A stretch of DNA of 64,000 nt from Gordoniibacillus chartarius (GCF_042432825.1 NZ_JBHLWN010000067.1:62001-126000), one strand, 5' to 3'; positions 51,532 to 60,782 are shown, numbered from the stretch's first letter. Notes: generated by a model not told the origin, from the letters alone. Translations and numbers: made by a program.

Positions 51532-52824
51532 TTACACCGTATACTGATGAATCACTTCGCGCAGCTCCTGCGCGACTTTGCTGAGTTCGTCGGCGGAAGC
51601 GGCAATCTCCTGCATCGAGGCGAGCTGCTGCTGAGACGACGATGATACCTGTTCGGCGTTGTCCGCGGACACCCGGGAAATGCCGACCATCTCGCTGATG
51701 GAAGCCGTAACCTGCTCCGTACCGGCGGACATTTGCTCCGCAGCCGCCGACACCTCCTGAATCTGCTCGGTGACCTGCTGAACGGCGGCAACAATTTCCT
51801 GGAAAATAGCGCCTGTCTCCTCGATGACCCGCTTGCCCAGCTCGGCCTCTTGAACACCGGTGTGCATCTTCGCGGCGGCCCCGACGGTCTTGACTTGAAT
51901 ATCGTTGATCAGCCCGGTAATTTGACCCGCGGCCGTCTTCGTCTGCTCGGCCAGCTTCTTCACTTCGGAAGCGACGACGGCGAAGCCCGCTCCATGCTCG
52001 CCGGCACGCGCCGCTTCGATCGATGCGTTCAGAGCGAGCAAGTTCGTCTGTACCGCGATCTCCGAAATTACGCTGCTGATCGAGCCGATCTCTTCCGAGC
52101 GGGAGCTGAGCAGCTCAATGACTGCAGCAGACTCGCCGACACTCGCATGAATTTTCGTCATTTGACCGATCGCCTGTTGAATCGAAGCATTCCCGCTGCG
52201 GGCCCGGCTCTCCGCGCCCTGGGCCGCTTCGGCGACTGTGGAAGCATTCTCGGCGATACGCTGAACGCCTTGAGCCATCTCCTCCATCGCCACCGCTGCT
52301 TCCTGCGCCCCCTGAAATTGTGCGCTTACGCCGGCAGCCATTACCCCGATCGCATCGCTGATTTGGGTGCTGGCCGCAGCCGAAGTATGGGCATTCCGCG
52401 TCAGCAGCCCGGCGGATACTGCCACTTGCTCGGACACTTGCTTGCCGGTTAATATCGTCGAACGGAACGTATCGGCCATCAAATTAAACGAGGAGGCTAC
52501 GACGGCCAGCTCGTCCTTCGTCTTCAGCTCGACGCGGGATAAAAGGTTGCCTTGCGCAATTTGGGTCGCAGAAGCTTCCAGCGTGTGTACGGCGCGTTTG
52601 ACCGATAAATAGAACGAGATAAACAAGTAGGTCACGGCAAGCAGCACCAGACTCACGACGGCGATCAGCAGATACATCGTCGAGTTGCCCTGGTCGATTC
52701 GGCGATGCAGAATCTCCTGAAGCAGCTCAAGCTCCGTCTCGAAATGCTTGAAGGTCTGCTCGACCGGCTTGTTCAGCGTGTCAAACACCTCTTTCGGCAT
52801 CGCTTTGATCGGATTCGCCGTCAC
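51532..52824 (-). CDS. C-terminal part of an interrupted methyl-accepting chemotaxis protein
   Basis: This 430-codon frame contains the end of the sensor helix bundle, membrane helix 2 (YLLIAVVSLVLLAVTYLFISF), HAMP, and the complete MCP signalling domain, including the conserved tip SSVISEIAVQTNLLALNASI followed by EAARAGEHGAGFAVVASEV. It is the same reading frame as 52828-53682, separated only by the stop TAA at 52828-52830. The candidate GTG at 52824 has no ribosome binding site, so independent translation is unlikely. With the other part it would make a receptor of about 715 aa. Alone it lacks membrane helix 1 and most of the sensing domain. Confidence 0.8.
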   Translation of the reverse strand: MTANPIKAMPKEVFDTLNKPVEQTFKHFETELELLQEILHRRIDQGNSTMYLLIAVVSLVLLAVTYLFISFYLSVKRAVHTLEASATQIAQGNLLSRVELKTKDELAVVASSFNLMADTFRSTILTGKQVSEQVAVSAGLLTRNAHTSAAASTQISDAIGVMAAGVSAQFQGAQEAAVAMEEMAQGVQRIAENASTVAEAAQGAESRARSGNASIQQAIGQMTKIHASVGESAAVIELLSSRSEEIGSISSVISEIAVQTNLLALNASIEAARAGEHGAGFAVVASEVKKLAEQTKTAAGQITGLINDIQVKTVGAAAKMHTGVQEAELGKRVIEETGAIFQEIVAAVQQVTEQIQEVSAAAEQMSAGTEQVTASISEMVGISRVSADNAEQVSSSSQQQLASMQEIAASADELSKVAQELREVIHQYTV

Positions 52825-52827
52825 AAC

Positions 52828-53682
52828 TTAACTGTTCACGTACTCGATCAGATGATCAAGCTCCGCCGAATTCGCCGTGTAAGCTTCCTGCAGCTTGGCA
52901 CCGATATCGCTATGTACTTGAGCCGCCGTATCCAGGTCGGACTTAATCGTTTCCTGCGTCGTCTTGATCTGATCCAGAAGCGTCGTTAACGTACGGATTT
53001 CCGCCGCCGTCGGCGTCTTCGCCGCCGCGTATGCTACGGCCAGCGCTCTGGCGCGTCCCGCGCGGTCCAGCAGCAGCGGCATCTGTTTCACGGAGGCATC
53101 CATCAAATAATAGCTGCCCAGTTCTCCGTCCAGCACAAGGCCCGACGTGTTGGTAATATGCGTCATCAACGAACGCGTATCCGTAATGACCGATGCGTGC
53201 TGATCGATGCTTTCTTGGGACGTCAGCGCCGTACCTTTGGCCTTCAGGTCGCTCCATTTTTTCTTCACCGCATTCCATTTGTCGGTTGTTTGAATTTGTT
53301 TCCCAATCTCGCCGTCAAGCTTGTCGATTGCAGCTGCCGCGCTGTCGGCTTTCGCTTCAGCCTGAACGAGGGTTTCTTTCAGCGAGCTGTCCCCCAACAC
53401 GACAGCACTTACCGATGCGCGTCGCGTATCGACCGCATAGTAGAAATCGTTAAGCTTCTGCACGTATTCGACACCGGTCGTTTCTTCCTGGATATGCTTT
53501 ACTTCGCTCGCTCTATCGGAGTATTGCAAATAAGACAATACGATCAGCGGAATCGCGAACAGCAAGCCGATCATCAGAAACTTATTGACATATTTCAATC
53601 GATTCATAACCGCTTCACCCGGAGCGAACAGAGAGACAAGCTTGGACGTTGTGCTGCGTGCATGTGTGTGTTGTTGTGACAT
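52828..53682 (-). CDS. N-terminal part of an interrupted methyl-accepting chemotaxis protein
   Basis: The 284-aa frame starts at an ATG nine bases after GGAGGG. After a basic Ser/Thr-rich start it has membrane helix 1 (KFLMIGLLFAIPLIVLSYLQ) and a long four-helix-bundle sensory region, for example LGSYYLMDASVKQMPLLLDR. It stops at TAA (52828-52830), after which the same frame continues into the missing second half of the receptor. The locus is therefore either a pseudogene, a read-through case, or a sequencing error. A c-di-GMP-type riboswitch precedes the gene. Confidence 0.8.
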   Translation of the reverse strand: MSQQHTHARSTTSKLVSLFAPGEAVMNRLKYVNKFLMIGLLFAIPLIVLSYLQYSDRASEVKHIQEETTGVEYVQKLNDFYYAVDTRRASVSAVVLGDSSLKETLVQAEAKADSAAAAIDKLDGEIGKQIQTTDKWNAVKKKWSDLKAKGTALTSQESIDQHASVITDTRSLMTHITNTSGLVLDGELGSYYLMDASVKQMPLLLDRAGRARALAVAYAAAKTPTAAEIRTLTTLLDQIKTTQETIKSDLDTAAQVHSDIGAKLQEAYTANSAELDHLIEYVNS

Positions 53683-53731
53683 CCTGTAATTCCCTCCACA
53701 TTTTCAACTGTTGTCCTAAAGACGACAAAGA

Positions 53732-53751
53732 GGACCCGAATTTTCGGGTCC
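53732..53751 (-). terminator. terminator following the second riboswitch
   Basis: GGACCCGAA (53732-53740) pairs with TTCGGGTCC (53743-53751); TCTTTG follows on the minus strand. It lies between the aptamer and the MCP start and can act as expression platform. Confidence 0.85.
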
Positions 53752-53773
53752 CCTTCCGCGGGAGCACAGAAAC

Positions 53774-53862
53774 ATTCGGCAGCTGGCTGGCATGGGAACT
53801 TACTCCCGGAAGCCCCTCTAGCTTTGCGGCCTGCATTTTCATGCAGTGTGCCTTTGTCGTTA
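53774..53862 (-). ncRNA. c-di-GMP-I (GEMM)-type riboswitch upstream of the chemotaxis receptor
   Basis: On the minus strand the leader reads GACAAAGGCACAC, a perfect P2 stem CTGCAT-GAAA-ATGCAG, then GGCCGCAAAGC, a receptor-like region, and a P3-like hairpin ending GCTGCCGAA. The CGCAAAGC block, the GAAA loop and the order agree with the class and with the copy at 22643-22723. AAAC is changed to ACAC, and P3 has one mismatch. A TATAAT lies upstream (53890-53895). The downstream terminator and the target, an MCP, agree with known members. Confidence 0.75.
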
Positions 53863-53889
53863 TAGTTCCATTAACAATTTCTTAACAAC

Positions 53890-53895
53890 ATTATA
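53890..53895 (-). promoter_or_regulatory. -10 element TATAAT for the riboswitch/MCP transcript
   Basis: A consensus TATAAT lies about 30 bases upstream of the aptamer on the minus strand. No clear -35 was identified. Confidence 0.45.
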
Positions 53896-54066
53896 CCCGG
53901 AGAACTAGGTATTTGGTAGTAGTTTTTATCGAAATTGCAGTTATTATATTATTTCTTGCATGGTGAATGCTGATAATCAAATCGCTTATTATATACCTTG
54001 ACAGGAATATTCCCCATAGGATATATTTGTAACAGATGAACCAATACCCGTAAGGAGGAATTCGTT

Positions 54067-54567
54067 ATGATGCAAGGCCCGGCTATGAACAACACTTTCA
54101 CCCATGTTGAAGGACGTGTATTGACAGTTCAACGCAGCTTCCCCGCTCCCCGCGAACTCGTGTACGAAGCTTGGACCGACCCGAAGCATCTGCCCCACTG
54201 GTGGGGGCCGGAAGGCTTCACTCTCACCGTTCAGGACATCGACGTAAGGCCAGGCGGCGTATGGCGCTATGTCATGCACGGCCCAGACGGAACGGACTAT
54301 GATAACATCATCCGCTATATCGACGTCGACCCGCCTCAGCTGCTGCTTTACACTCACGGCGATCCTGAAGTGGAGGAACGCTTCCGCGTCACCGTCACTT
54401 TTGACGACATCGACGATAACACAGAGCTTACCATGCGCATGCAATTCATTTCCGCCTTGGAACTGGAAACCGCGGTGCGGCAATACGGGGCGATCGAAGG
54501 CGCCTCATCGACGCTCGGACGGCTGGCGATCATATTGGAGCGCATGCAGGGAGGTGTTCGGGCATGA
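54067..54567 (+). CDS. SRPBCC / AHSA1-like protein
   Basis: The 166-aa protein begins at an ATG ten bases after TAAGGAGG. Family marks are RSFPAPRELVYEAWTDPKHL followed by PHWWGPEGFT, the central DVRPGGVWRYVMHGPDG strand, and a C-terminal helix (IEGASSTLGRLAIILERM). Ligand unknown. Its last codons overlap the start of the DoxX gene by four bases (ATGA), so they are translationally coupled. Confidence 0.9.
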   Translation: MMQGPAMNNTFTHVEGRVLTVQRSFPAPRELVYEAWTDPKHLPHWWGPEGFTLTVQDIDVRPGGVWRYVMHGPDGTDYDNIIRYIDVDPPQLLLYTHGDPEVEERFRVTVTFDDIDDNTELTMRMQFISALELETAVRQYGAIEGASSTLGRLAIILERMQGGVRA

Positions 54568-54938
54568 GCAAGCTGCGGATCTGGTATTGGATTTTTACAG
54601 GCTTGACGATCTTGTTGATGGGTGTCGGAGCGATACCGAATCTTCTGTCCAACCCTGACTCCGTCGCTCTCTTCGCCTCTCTCGGCTATCCCGCCTACCT
54701 GTCGCCGTTCCTGGGCGCCGCCAAGCTGCTCGGCGTCATTGCGATCGTCGTACCCGGCTTTACGCGGGTGAAGGAATGGGCGTATGCAGGTTTGACTTTC
54801 GATTTGGCGGGGGCGTTCTTCTCGGTGCTGGCGGTTACCGGGTTGAAGCCCGACGCGCTCGTATTCATCATCGGGTTTGCCGTGATAGCCGGGTCTTATC
54901 GATATCATCATAAGCTGCTGAAAGCGCGGGCGGTTTGA
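54564..54938 (+). CDS. DoxX-family membrane protein
   Basis: The 124-aa protein has four membrane helices and the DoxX pattern: IFTGLTILLMGVGAIPNLLS, FLGAAKLLGVIAIVVPGFTR, and WAYAGLTFDLAGAFFSVLAV. DoxX proteins are found in small detoxification or stress operons, but biochemical function is mostly unclear. It is coupled to the SRPBCC gene, a frequent partner. Confidence 0.88.
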   Translation: MSKLRIWYWIFTGLTILLMGVGAIPNLLSNPDSVALFASLGYPAYLSPFLGAAKLLGVIAIVVPGFTRVKEWAYAGLTFDLAGAFFSVLAVTGLKPDALVFIIGFAVIAGSYRYHHKLLKARAV

Positions 54939-55051
54939 ACGCATCAGGCAGTCCGGGATGCGAACGCATCACGGGCTGCCTTTGCTTTGTGTCCTCGAGC
55001 CTATTTTGTATAATGAACCTGTTATATTCCGTCGTTCAAAGGAGCCATCGC

Positions 55052-56038
55052 ATGTCGAATCGGATTTGGAGCGCCGCCGTCGTCATCCTGTTCGGGGGAT
55101 TTACCATACTGCTGCTGCTGTTCTTCTTCACTACCCAGCGCATTCAAGGCTATGTGAAGCCGCTGATCACCCCCTCCAAGGAGCAGACGAACGGCAAGCA
55201 AATTGTACTGATCGCCCAAGAGCTCAACAATCCTTACTGGAAATCGATTGAGCAGGGAGCCCGCGACGCCGCGAGCCGGTTCGGCATGGAGCTTCATTAT
55301 ACCGGCCCGTACCGGATCAACCCGCAGGAGCAGATGAGGCTTCTGGAGAAGGCGATCGCCGCCAAAGCGGACGGGGTTCTGGTGCAAGGTCTGGGGGATG
55401 AAGGCTACCGAAGCTTAATCGATAAAGCCGTCCAAGCCGGAATTCCGGTCATCGCTGTAGATACGGACGAACCGGATAGCAGCCGACTCTCGTACGTCGG
55501 GACCGACAACATGGAAGCGGGGATGAAAATGGGTGAGCTTGTCGTAAAGACGTCGGGCGGTGCGGGAACGATCGGGGTCTTGATTGGCAGCGAGCGCGCT
55601 CCGAACCAGCAGCTTCGCCTGCAGGGCTTGCGCCGGGCTTTGGCCCAATTTCCCAACCTGACGGTCGCCCATGTGAGGTCGTCCAATATTTCGCGTCTGC
55701 AGGCGGCGGGGCAAGCGGAGGAGCTGCTTCAGCTGAAGCCGCGAATTACCGAGATGGTCGGCTTTAGCGCGCTGGATGGCCCGGGCATCAAGGAGGCCGC
55801 CGAGCGCCTCCGCCCGAACGGGCTTCATATCTATGCTTTCGACACGACGGAGGAAACGTTGAGCGGCCTCAGCGAGTGCAAAATCACCGCGGCTGTCGTG
55901 CAGCGGCCCGTCGAGATGGGCTATCGGGCGGTTACCTTGTTAAATGAGCACTACCTGGGCAATCCGGTACCGCAGCAGCTGTTCACTCCCGTATCGGTGA
56001 TGAACGGCTGTTCGGCTGCGAAGGGGGCAGGCCAATGA
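55052..56038 (+). CDS. membrane-anchored sugar-binding protein (periplasmic-binding-protein type)
   Basis: The protein is 328 aa from the ATG at 55052 behind AAAGGAGCC. An N-terminal membrane anchor (residues 7-26, with LFGGFTILLLLFFF) is followed by a type 1 periplasmic binding protein: IVLIAQELNNPYWKSIEQGA, DGVLVQGLGDEGY, AGIPVIAVDTDEPDS, and TAAVVQRPVEMGYRAV. No lipobox is present. It is the first gene of a trio with a sensor kinase and an AraC-type regulator, so it probably presents a bound sugar to the kinase. The four-base overlap ATGA with the kinase supports coupling. Confidence 0.9.
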   Translation: MSNRIWSAAVVILFGGFTILLLLFFFTTQRIQGYVKPLITPSKEQTNGKQIVLIAQELNNPYWKSIEQGARDAASRFGMELHYTGPYRINPQEQMRLLEKAIAAKADGVLVQGLGDEGYRSLIDKAVQAGIPVIAVDTDEPDSSRLSYVGTDNMEAGMKMGELVVKTSGGAGTIGVLIGSERAPNQQLRLQGLRRALAQFPNLTVAHVRSSNISRLQAAGQAEELLQLKPRITEMVGFSALDGPGIKEAAERLRPNGLHIYAFDTTEETLSGLSECKITAAVVQRPVEMGYRAVTLLNEHYLGNPVPQQLFTPVSVMNGCSAAKGAGQ

Positions 56039-57486
56039 CGATCCGCACCAAGCTGCTGCTGTTTATCCCCCTGCTCGTGCTGCTGTCCAATTCGGTTTCC
56101 TTTTTCCTGTTCCAAAGCGGCCAGGGAATTCGGGAAAGCTACGACGTCATGATGAGCCGGCTGCTGTTGTACAACCAAACCGTTCATACGGTGGAAGGCA
56201 CCTTGGAAACGCTGAACAGCTATCTTGTGAATCCGGACACGACTCGTCTCCGGCAAGTCGAATCGGCGCTCGCAGCCTTATCACAGCAGCAATCCAAGGT
56301 GGCCGAGCTGTACGACGGAAGCCGGCAAAGGCCGGCCCTTGTGGAATACGTCCGTATGATGGAAACGATCCGGGAGCAGGGTAACGCCTCCGTGCAGGCG
56401 TCAGGTCTCAGCCGGCAGCGGGAAGCGCTGGCGAGCTATGAGGATGCGGAACGAACCGGCGGCTTCATCCAGGAGCAGGAGCAGCACCTCGTCGATGTGG
56501 AGCTGGCCTCATACGAACCGGTGTACCAGCTTATTCAGCACGAAGCGCATCGAATGGACCGGCTGGCAGCGGCCGTATTCGTCGTCAACACGCTGCTTGG
56601 CCTTGCGCTCGCGGTGTGGATCTCGCGAAGCGTAACCGTTCCCGTCTCTCACCTGGTCGGCGTTGCCGCGCAGATCGCCAAAGGCAATTTGAACGTGGAG
56701 CCCGAATCCGGAACAAGCAAAGACGAACTGGGCATATTAGCTAGAGCGTTTCGGCATATGCTCTCCGATCTGAAGACTTTCATCGACAAAGACAAGGAGC
56801 TGCTTGAGAAGGACAAGCTGGTCAAGGAGCTGGAGCTCAAAACGCTGCAAAGCCAAATCAATCCCCACTTCCTGTTCAATTCCTTGAATGTGCTGTCCAA
56901 GCTGGCGCTTCTTGAAGGCGCGCTGAAGACAAGCGATCTGATCGTCTCGATGTCGAGGCTGTTCCGCTACAATTTAAGAAAACTGGATAAGCCGGTCACC
57001 TTGCGCGACGAGCTGAACCATGTCCAGACGTACATCGCCATCCAGCAGACTCGATTCGTCGACCAGGTTCATGTCGAGATCAGCGCGGATGAGTCTGCGC
57101 TCGGCCTCCCGATGCCCGCTCTTACTTTACAGCCTTTGGTCGAGAATGCCTATGTGCACGGTATCTCCGGGATGGAAAGAGATGCGCACATTCGTCTGGA
57201 TATCGCCCGCGAGCCGGAGCACGTAACGATTACGATAACGGATAACGGACAAGGCATGGACGAGGAAACCCGCCAATCGCTGCTGCGGCTGGAAGAAGTG
57301 TCGGCCAAGAAAGAGTCTTCGGGCATCGGTACTCGCAATGTTTTTAAACGAATGGAGCTCTTCTACGGATGCCCGCAGCCCGTAACGATAGAGAGTGAAC
57401 CCGGAAAAGGAACGAAAATCACGATTCGGGTACCTTGGAGAAAGGAGGACTTGGGAGACTATGTTCCGATTGATGATCGCCGATGA
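56035..57486 (+). CDS. sensor histidine kinase, YesM / LytS-like type
   Basis: The 483-aa protein has two membrane helices (8-26; about 178-200), an extracytoplasmic helical sensor region, HAMP, and a His_kinase domain with LQSQINPHFLFNSLNVLSKL followed by an ATPase domain containing LVENAYVHGI, DNGQGMDEETR and GIGTRNVFKRMELFYG. It belongs to the group that pairs with AraC-type response regulators for sugar uptake genes. It overlaps the regulator gene by 26 bases. Confidence 0.92.
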   Translation: MTIRTKLLLFIPLLVLLSNSVSFFLFQSGQGIRESYDVMMSRLLLYNQTVHTVEGTLETLNSYLVNPDTTRLRQVESALAALSQQQSKVAELYDGSRQRPALVEYVRMMETIREQGNASVQASGLSRQREALASYEDAERTGGFIQEQEQHLVDVELASYEPVYQLIQHEAHRMDRLAAAVFVVNTLLGLALAVWISRSVTVPVSHLVGVAAQIAKGNLNVEPESGTSKDELGILARAFRHMLSDLKTFIDKDKELLEKDKLVKELELKTLQSQINPHFLFNSLNVLSKLALLEGALKTSDLIVSMSRLFRYNLRKLDKPVTLRDELNHVQTYIAIQQTRFVDQVHVEISADESALGLPMPALTLQPLVENAYVHGISGMERDAHIRLDIAREPEHVTITITDNGQGMDEETRQSLLRLEEVSAKKESSGIGTRNVFKRMELFYGCPQPVTIESEPGKGTKITIRVPWRKEDLGDYVPIDDRR

Positions 57487-58819
57487 CGAGCGGTTAGAAC
57501 GGGAAGGACTGGAATGGATTATTACCCATATGATGCCGGACACCTTCCGGCTGCTGCACGCCTCAAGCGGCCGGATGGCGATCGAGCTTGCCGACGAGCA
57601 CCGTCCGCACATCATTATTATGGACATTCAAATGCCGGGCATTCACGGGCTGGAGGCGATCCGCGAAATCAAACAGCGGCTGCCGGAAGCGAAATTCGTG
57701 CTCGTGTCGGCATATGATGATTTTGCCTATGCCCAAGAAGCGATATCCCTGGGAGTCAAAGCGTATATTGTGAAGCCGGCGGGCCGTGAGCAAATCGTGA
57801 GCACTTTGCAGCAGCTTATCGACGAGCTGGAGCAGGAGAAGCGGAAGCGCCGCGAAGAGCTGGAGCTCCGGGACCGCCTCTCCCAGCTGTCCCCGCTCGC
57901 GGAGAACGAGCTGGCCTTCATGCTGATGACCGATCAAATCCGGGAAGCGGATCGCGATCAGCTGTCGGAATGGCTGGAATTCCCGTTGGATTACGGCTGT
58001 GCGCTCGTGGTCGCTTTTCCCGAGTCCATGGAGGCTATAGAAGCCTTGAACAAGCAAAAAATTTATGACCGCATCAAAAGCTATGCCCGCACCGGACCGC
58101 TGCCGTCCATCGTCAGCCCGTTCCTCGACCGCCACGCGGCTATCTTCGTAAGAAAGCCGTCCGGCATGAACGGCGAGCAGTGGCAAGAGGAACTTAAGCG
58201 GTACGCGGAGAAGCTGGCGGGAACGATGAAAAGACAGCTGGACAATACGGCCTTTATCGGCGTCGGCTCCAGCCATAGCGAGGCGGAAGGGCTTCGCCGC
58301 TCGTACTTTGAAGCGGTCTTTGCATCAACCTGCTACGGGCCGGACCGAACGATCTGCTACTTCGACGAGCTCAGGAACGGGACAAGCCCCCTTCCTGTGT
58401 TAACGGACCAAAGGAACGGCAGCTTCGACGACCGCGCCCGGCAAACGTATGTGATGGCCGCTCTAGAGCGAATACGGGACGAGCGGGAAAAGCAGACGGT
58501 CACCGTTCTCGACAAGGCGGTGCAATATATCAAGGAACGATATACCGAGGAGCTGTCCCTTGAGGAGGTAGCGGGCTTCGTTCATCTGCACCCCCACTAT
58601 TTCAGCAAAGTGTTCAAGCAGCAGGTCGGCGAAACGTTCATCGACTATTTGACCGGACTGCGGATCGAGAAAGCGAAGCAGCTGATGAACACCTCCATGA
58701 GCCTGAAGGAAGTGTGCTTTGAAGTCGGGTATAAAGACCCCAATTATTTCAGCCGCGTCTTCAAGAAGGTAACCGGCGTCAGCCCGTCCGAATACCGGGT
58801 TCGCGAACATTCGGAATAA
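57461..58819 (+). CDS. AraC-type response regulator (YesN-like)
   Basis: The protein is 452 aa from the ATG at 57461, which lies inside the end of the kinase gene. The receiver (1-120) has ADDERLEREGLEWII and the phospho-acceptor in IIIMDIQMPGIHGLEAIREI. A central helical domain is followed by a C-terminal AraC DNA-binding domain (355-450; LEEVAGFVHLHPHYFSKVFK and VGYKDPNYFSRVFKKVTG). It probably activates the MFS transporter gene next to it, where two TTCGGCCG direct repeats lie before the -10. Confidence 0.93.
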   Translation: MFRLMIADDERLEREGLEWIITHMMPDTFRLLHASSGRMAIELADEHRPHIIIMDIQMPGIHGLEAIREIKQRLPEAKFVLVSAYDDFAYAQEAISLGVKAYIVKPAGREQIVSTLQQLIDELEQEKRKRREELELRDRLSQLSPLAENELAFMLMTDQIREADRDQLSEWLEFPLDYGCALVVAFPESMEAIEALNKQKIYDRIKSYARTGPLPSIVSPFLDRHAAIFVRKPSGMNGEQWQEELKRYAEKLAGTMKRQLDNTAFIGVGSSHSEAEGLRRSYFEAVFASTCYGPDRTICYFDELRNGTSPLPVLTDQRNGSFDDRARQTYVMAALERIRDEREKQTVTVLDKAVQYIKERYTEELSLEEVAGFVHLHPHYFSKVFKQQVGETFIDYLTGLRIEKAKQLMNTSMSLKEVCFEVGYKDPNYFSRVFKKVTGVSPSEYRVREHSE

Positions 58820-58820
58820 C

Positions 58821-58852
58821 GTCCATGTCCTGCCGGGGACATGGACTTTTTT
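58821..58852 (+). terminator. rho-independent terminator
   Basis: GTCCATGTCC (58821-58830) pairs with GGACATGGAC (58837-58846), followed by six T. It ends the sensor-trio operon. Confidence 0.92.
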
Positions 58853-58956
58853 ATTTTGGCCAAGTGAATATTGTGCTAGCTTCGGGCGCTGCAGCCCCAG
58901 AGGATGCGGGAACCTGAATGAAATGCGGCAAGATCGCACGGAAGTGAAGACGAATG

Positions 58957-58988
58957 TTCGGCCGTATTCGGCCGCCCGGTGCTATACT
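58957..58988 (+). promoter_or_regulatory. candidate activator site and -10 for the MFS transporter
   Basis: Direct repeats TTCGGCCG at 58957-58964 and 58967-58974 are 10 bp apart, so on one helix face, and TATACT (58983-58988) follows. There is no good -35, as expected for an activator-dependent promoter. Confidence 0.5.
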
Positions 58989-59037
58989 TATCAACGATTT
59001 AGAGAAAAACACGGTTTACGGAAGGAGAACGTGACGC

Positions 59038-60483
59038 ATGGCTACCCCAATGAATAAAAGCAGCAGCGGACAGACGAACATGACATTTGTCACGCTGGTT
59101 TCCATGATCGCCGCGATTGGCGGCTTGCTGTTCGGCTTCGATACGGCTGTCGTATCCGGCGCCATCGGTTTTATGAAAACCCGGTTCGTCTTAAACGAGT
59201 TGGAGGTCGGCTGGGCCGTCTCCAGCTTGATCATCGGATGTATTGCCGGCGCGGCGTTTGCCGGGGCGGCAAGCGACCGGTTCGGAAGAAAGAAGGTGCT
59301 GCTCGCCGCGGCGGCGCTCTTCATCATCGGCTCGCTCGGTTCCGCCATTCCGGCAACCTTCAGCGGTTACATCATTGCGCGGATGATCGGCGGTATCGGT
59401 ATCGGCATTACTTCAACCTTGTGTCCGCTCTATAATGCCGAGATTTCGCCGGCCCGCTACCGCGGCCGTCTCGTAGCGCTGAATCAGTTCGCAACGGTCA
59501 CAGGGATTTTCCTTGTTTATTTCGTCAACTCCGGTATTGCCGGCTACGGCGACGATGCCTGGGATATCGCCTCGGCTTGGCGCTGGATGTTCGGCGTCGG
59601 CATCATTCCGGGCTTGCTGTTCCTGATCCTCCTTCTCCTCGTTCCGGAGAGCCCGAGATGGCTCATTAAGAAAGGCCGCGCCGCAGAAGCACTGCCGATT
59701 CTGGTGAAGATTCACGGCGAAGAGCTGGCCCGGCAAGAAGTATTGGACATCAAGGAATCGTTCAACCAGGACGGCGGGTCCTTCCGTCAGCTGTTTGCTC
59801 CCCGCATGCGAATCGCGCTGCTGGTGGGGGTCGTCTTGGCGGTTCTCCAGCAAGTAACCGGAATTAATGCGGTCATGTATTACGCTCCGGAAATTTTCAG
59901 ACAGACGGGCGCCGGTACGAATGCCGCGCTGGTGCAGACGATTCTGGTAGGCTTAATCAATTTCTTGTTCACCATCCTGGCGGTATGGCTGATCGATAAG
60001 GTCGGACGGAAAGCGCTGCTTCTGGTCGGCTCTGCGGCCATGACGATCTGTCTCGCGGTCATCGGCATTGCGTTTCATTCCGGCCATACCTCGGGTCCGC
60101 TCGTATTGATCTTCATTTTGCTGTACGTCGCGGCCTTTGCGATTTCGCTCGGACCTGTCGTCTGGGTTATGCTTTCGGAAATGTTCCCGAACCGCGTCCG
60201 CGCCAAAGCGACGGCAATCGCTTCGACGGCTCTATGGGTAGCCGATTACCTCGTCTCCCAGTCGTTCCCGCCATTGCTCTCGTCCGCCGGTCCGGCCGTT
60301 ACGTTCTGGCTGTTCGGCTTCATGTCGCTGTTTACGTTCCTGTTTTCATGGCGTGCCGTGCCGGAGACGAAAGGGAAATCGCTGGAGGACATTGAGTCGA
60401 TCTGGGAGCGGCGAAGCGGAGCCGCATCCGAGGGAGCTCAGACCCGAAATGCCGCAGCTGTACCCGATACGTCGGCGGTTTGA
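59038..60483 (+). CDS. MFS sugar porter (sugar/H+ symporter family)
   Basis: The 481-aa transporter has twelve helices and all sugar-porter signatures: GGLLFGFDTAVVSGAIGF, DRFGRKK, PESPRWLIKKGRA, LQQVTGINAVMYYAPEIF, and PETKGKSLEDIE at the end. Closest classes are xylose, arabinose or glucose permeases such as XylE/AraE. The ATG follows AAGGAGAAC. The upstream sugar-binding protein/kinase/AraC-regulator trio is the likely control system. Confidence 0.93.
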   Translation: MATPMNKSSSGQTNMTFVTLVSMIAAIGGLLFGFDTAVVSGAIGFMKTRFVLNELEVGWAVSSLIIGCIAGAAFAGAASDRFGRKKVLLAAAALFIIGSLGSAIPATFSGYIIARMIGGIGIGITSTLCPLYNAEISPARYRGRLVALNQFATVTGIFLVYFVNSGIAGYGDDAWDIASAWRWMFGVGIIPGLLFLILLLLVPESPRWLIKKGRAAEALPILVKIHGEELARQEVLDIKESFNQDGGSFRQLFAPRMRIALLVGVVLAVLQQVTGINAVMYYAPEIFRQTGAGTNAALVQTILVGLINFLFTILAVWLIDKVGRKALLLVGSAAMTICLAVIGIAFHSGHTSGPLVLIFILLYVAAFAISLGPVVWVMLSEMFPNRVRAKATAIASTALWVADYLVSQSFPPLLSSAGPAVTFWLFGFMSLFTFLFSWRAVPETKGKSLEDIESIWERRSGAASEGAQTRNAAAVPDTSAV

Positions 60484-60498
60484 TAGGAATGCAAAAAG

Positions 60499-60528
60499 AC
60501 TGCCCGCACTTGCTGCGGCAGTTTTTTT
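60499..60528 (+). terminator. rho-independent terminator
   Basis: ACTGCC (60499-60504) pairs with GGCAGT (60517-60522), with an inner GCA/TGC pairing, followed by a T7 run. It ends the MFS gene. Confidence 0.9.
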
Positions 60529-60782
60529 GTTTTTGCAGCTCGACTGCCCGACGGCACAAAGGGACGCAATTTCATCGCTCTCATACTGTGATATCTCATC
60601 TTAAAATAATCATCAATTTGCTGCATCCTGAACTGTGCGTGTTGAACGCAAATCATTGCGCGGCGGCACCCGATATTTGCGCGCGGCAAAGCTGCGTTCC
60701 GCCTTATGATGAGATTATCGATGAGACGGAGCATCATTGCAGCGCTTGAAAAGCAAAAATTGGAGTCGGAGGAGAATCCAGC

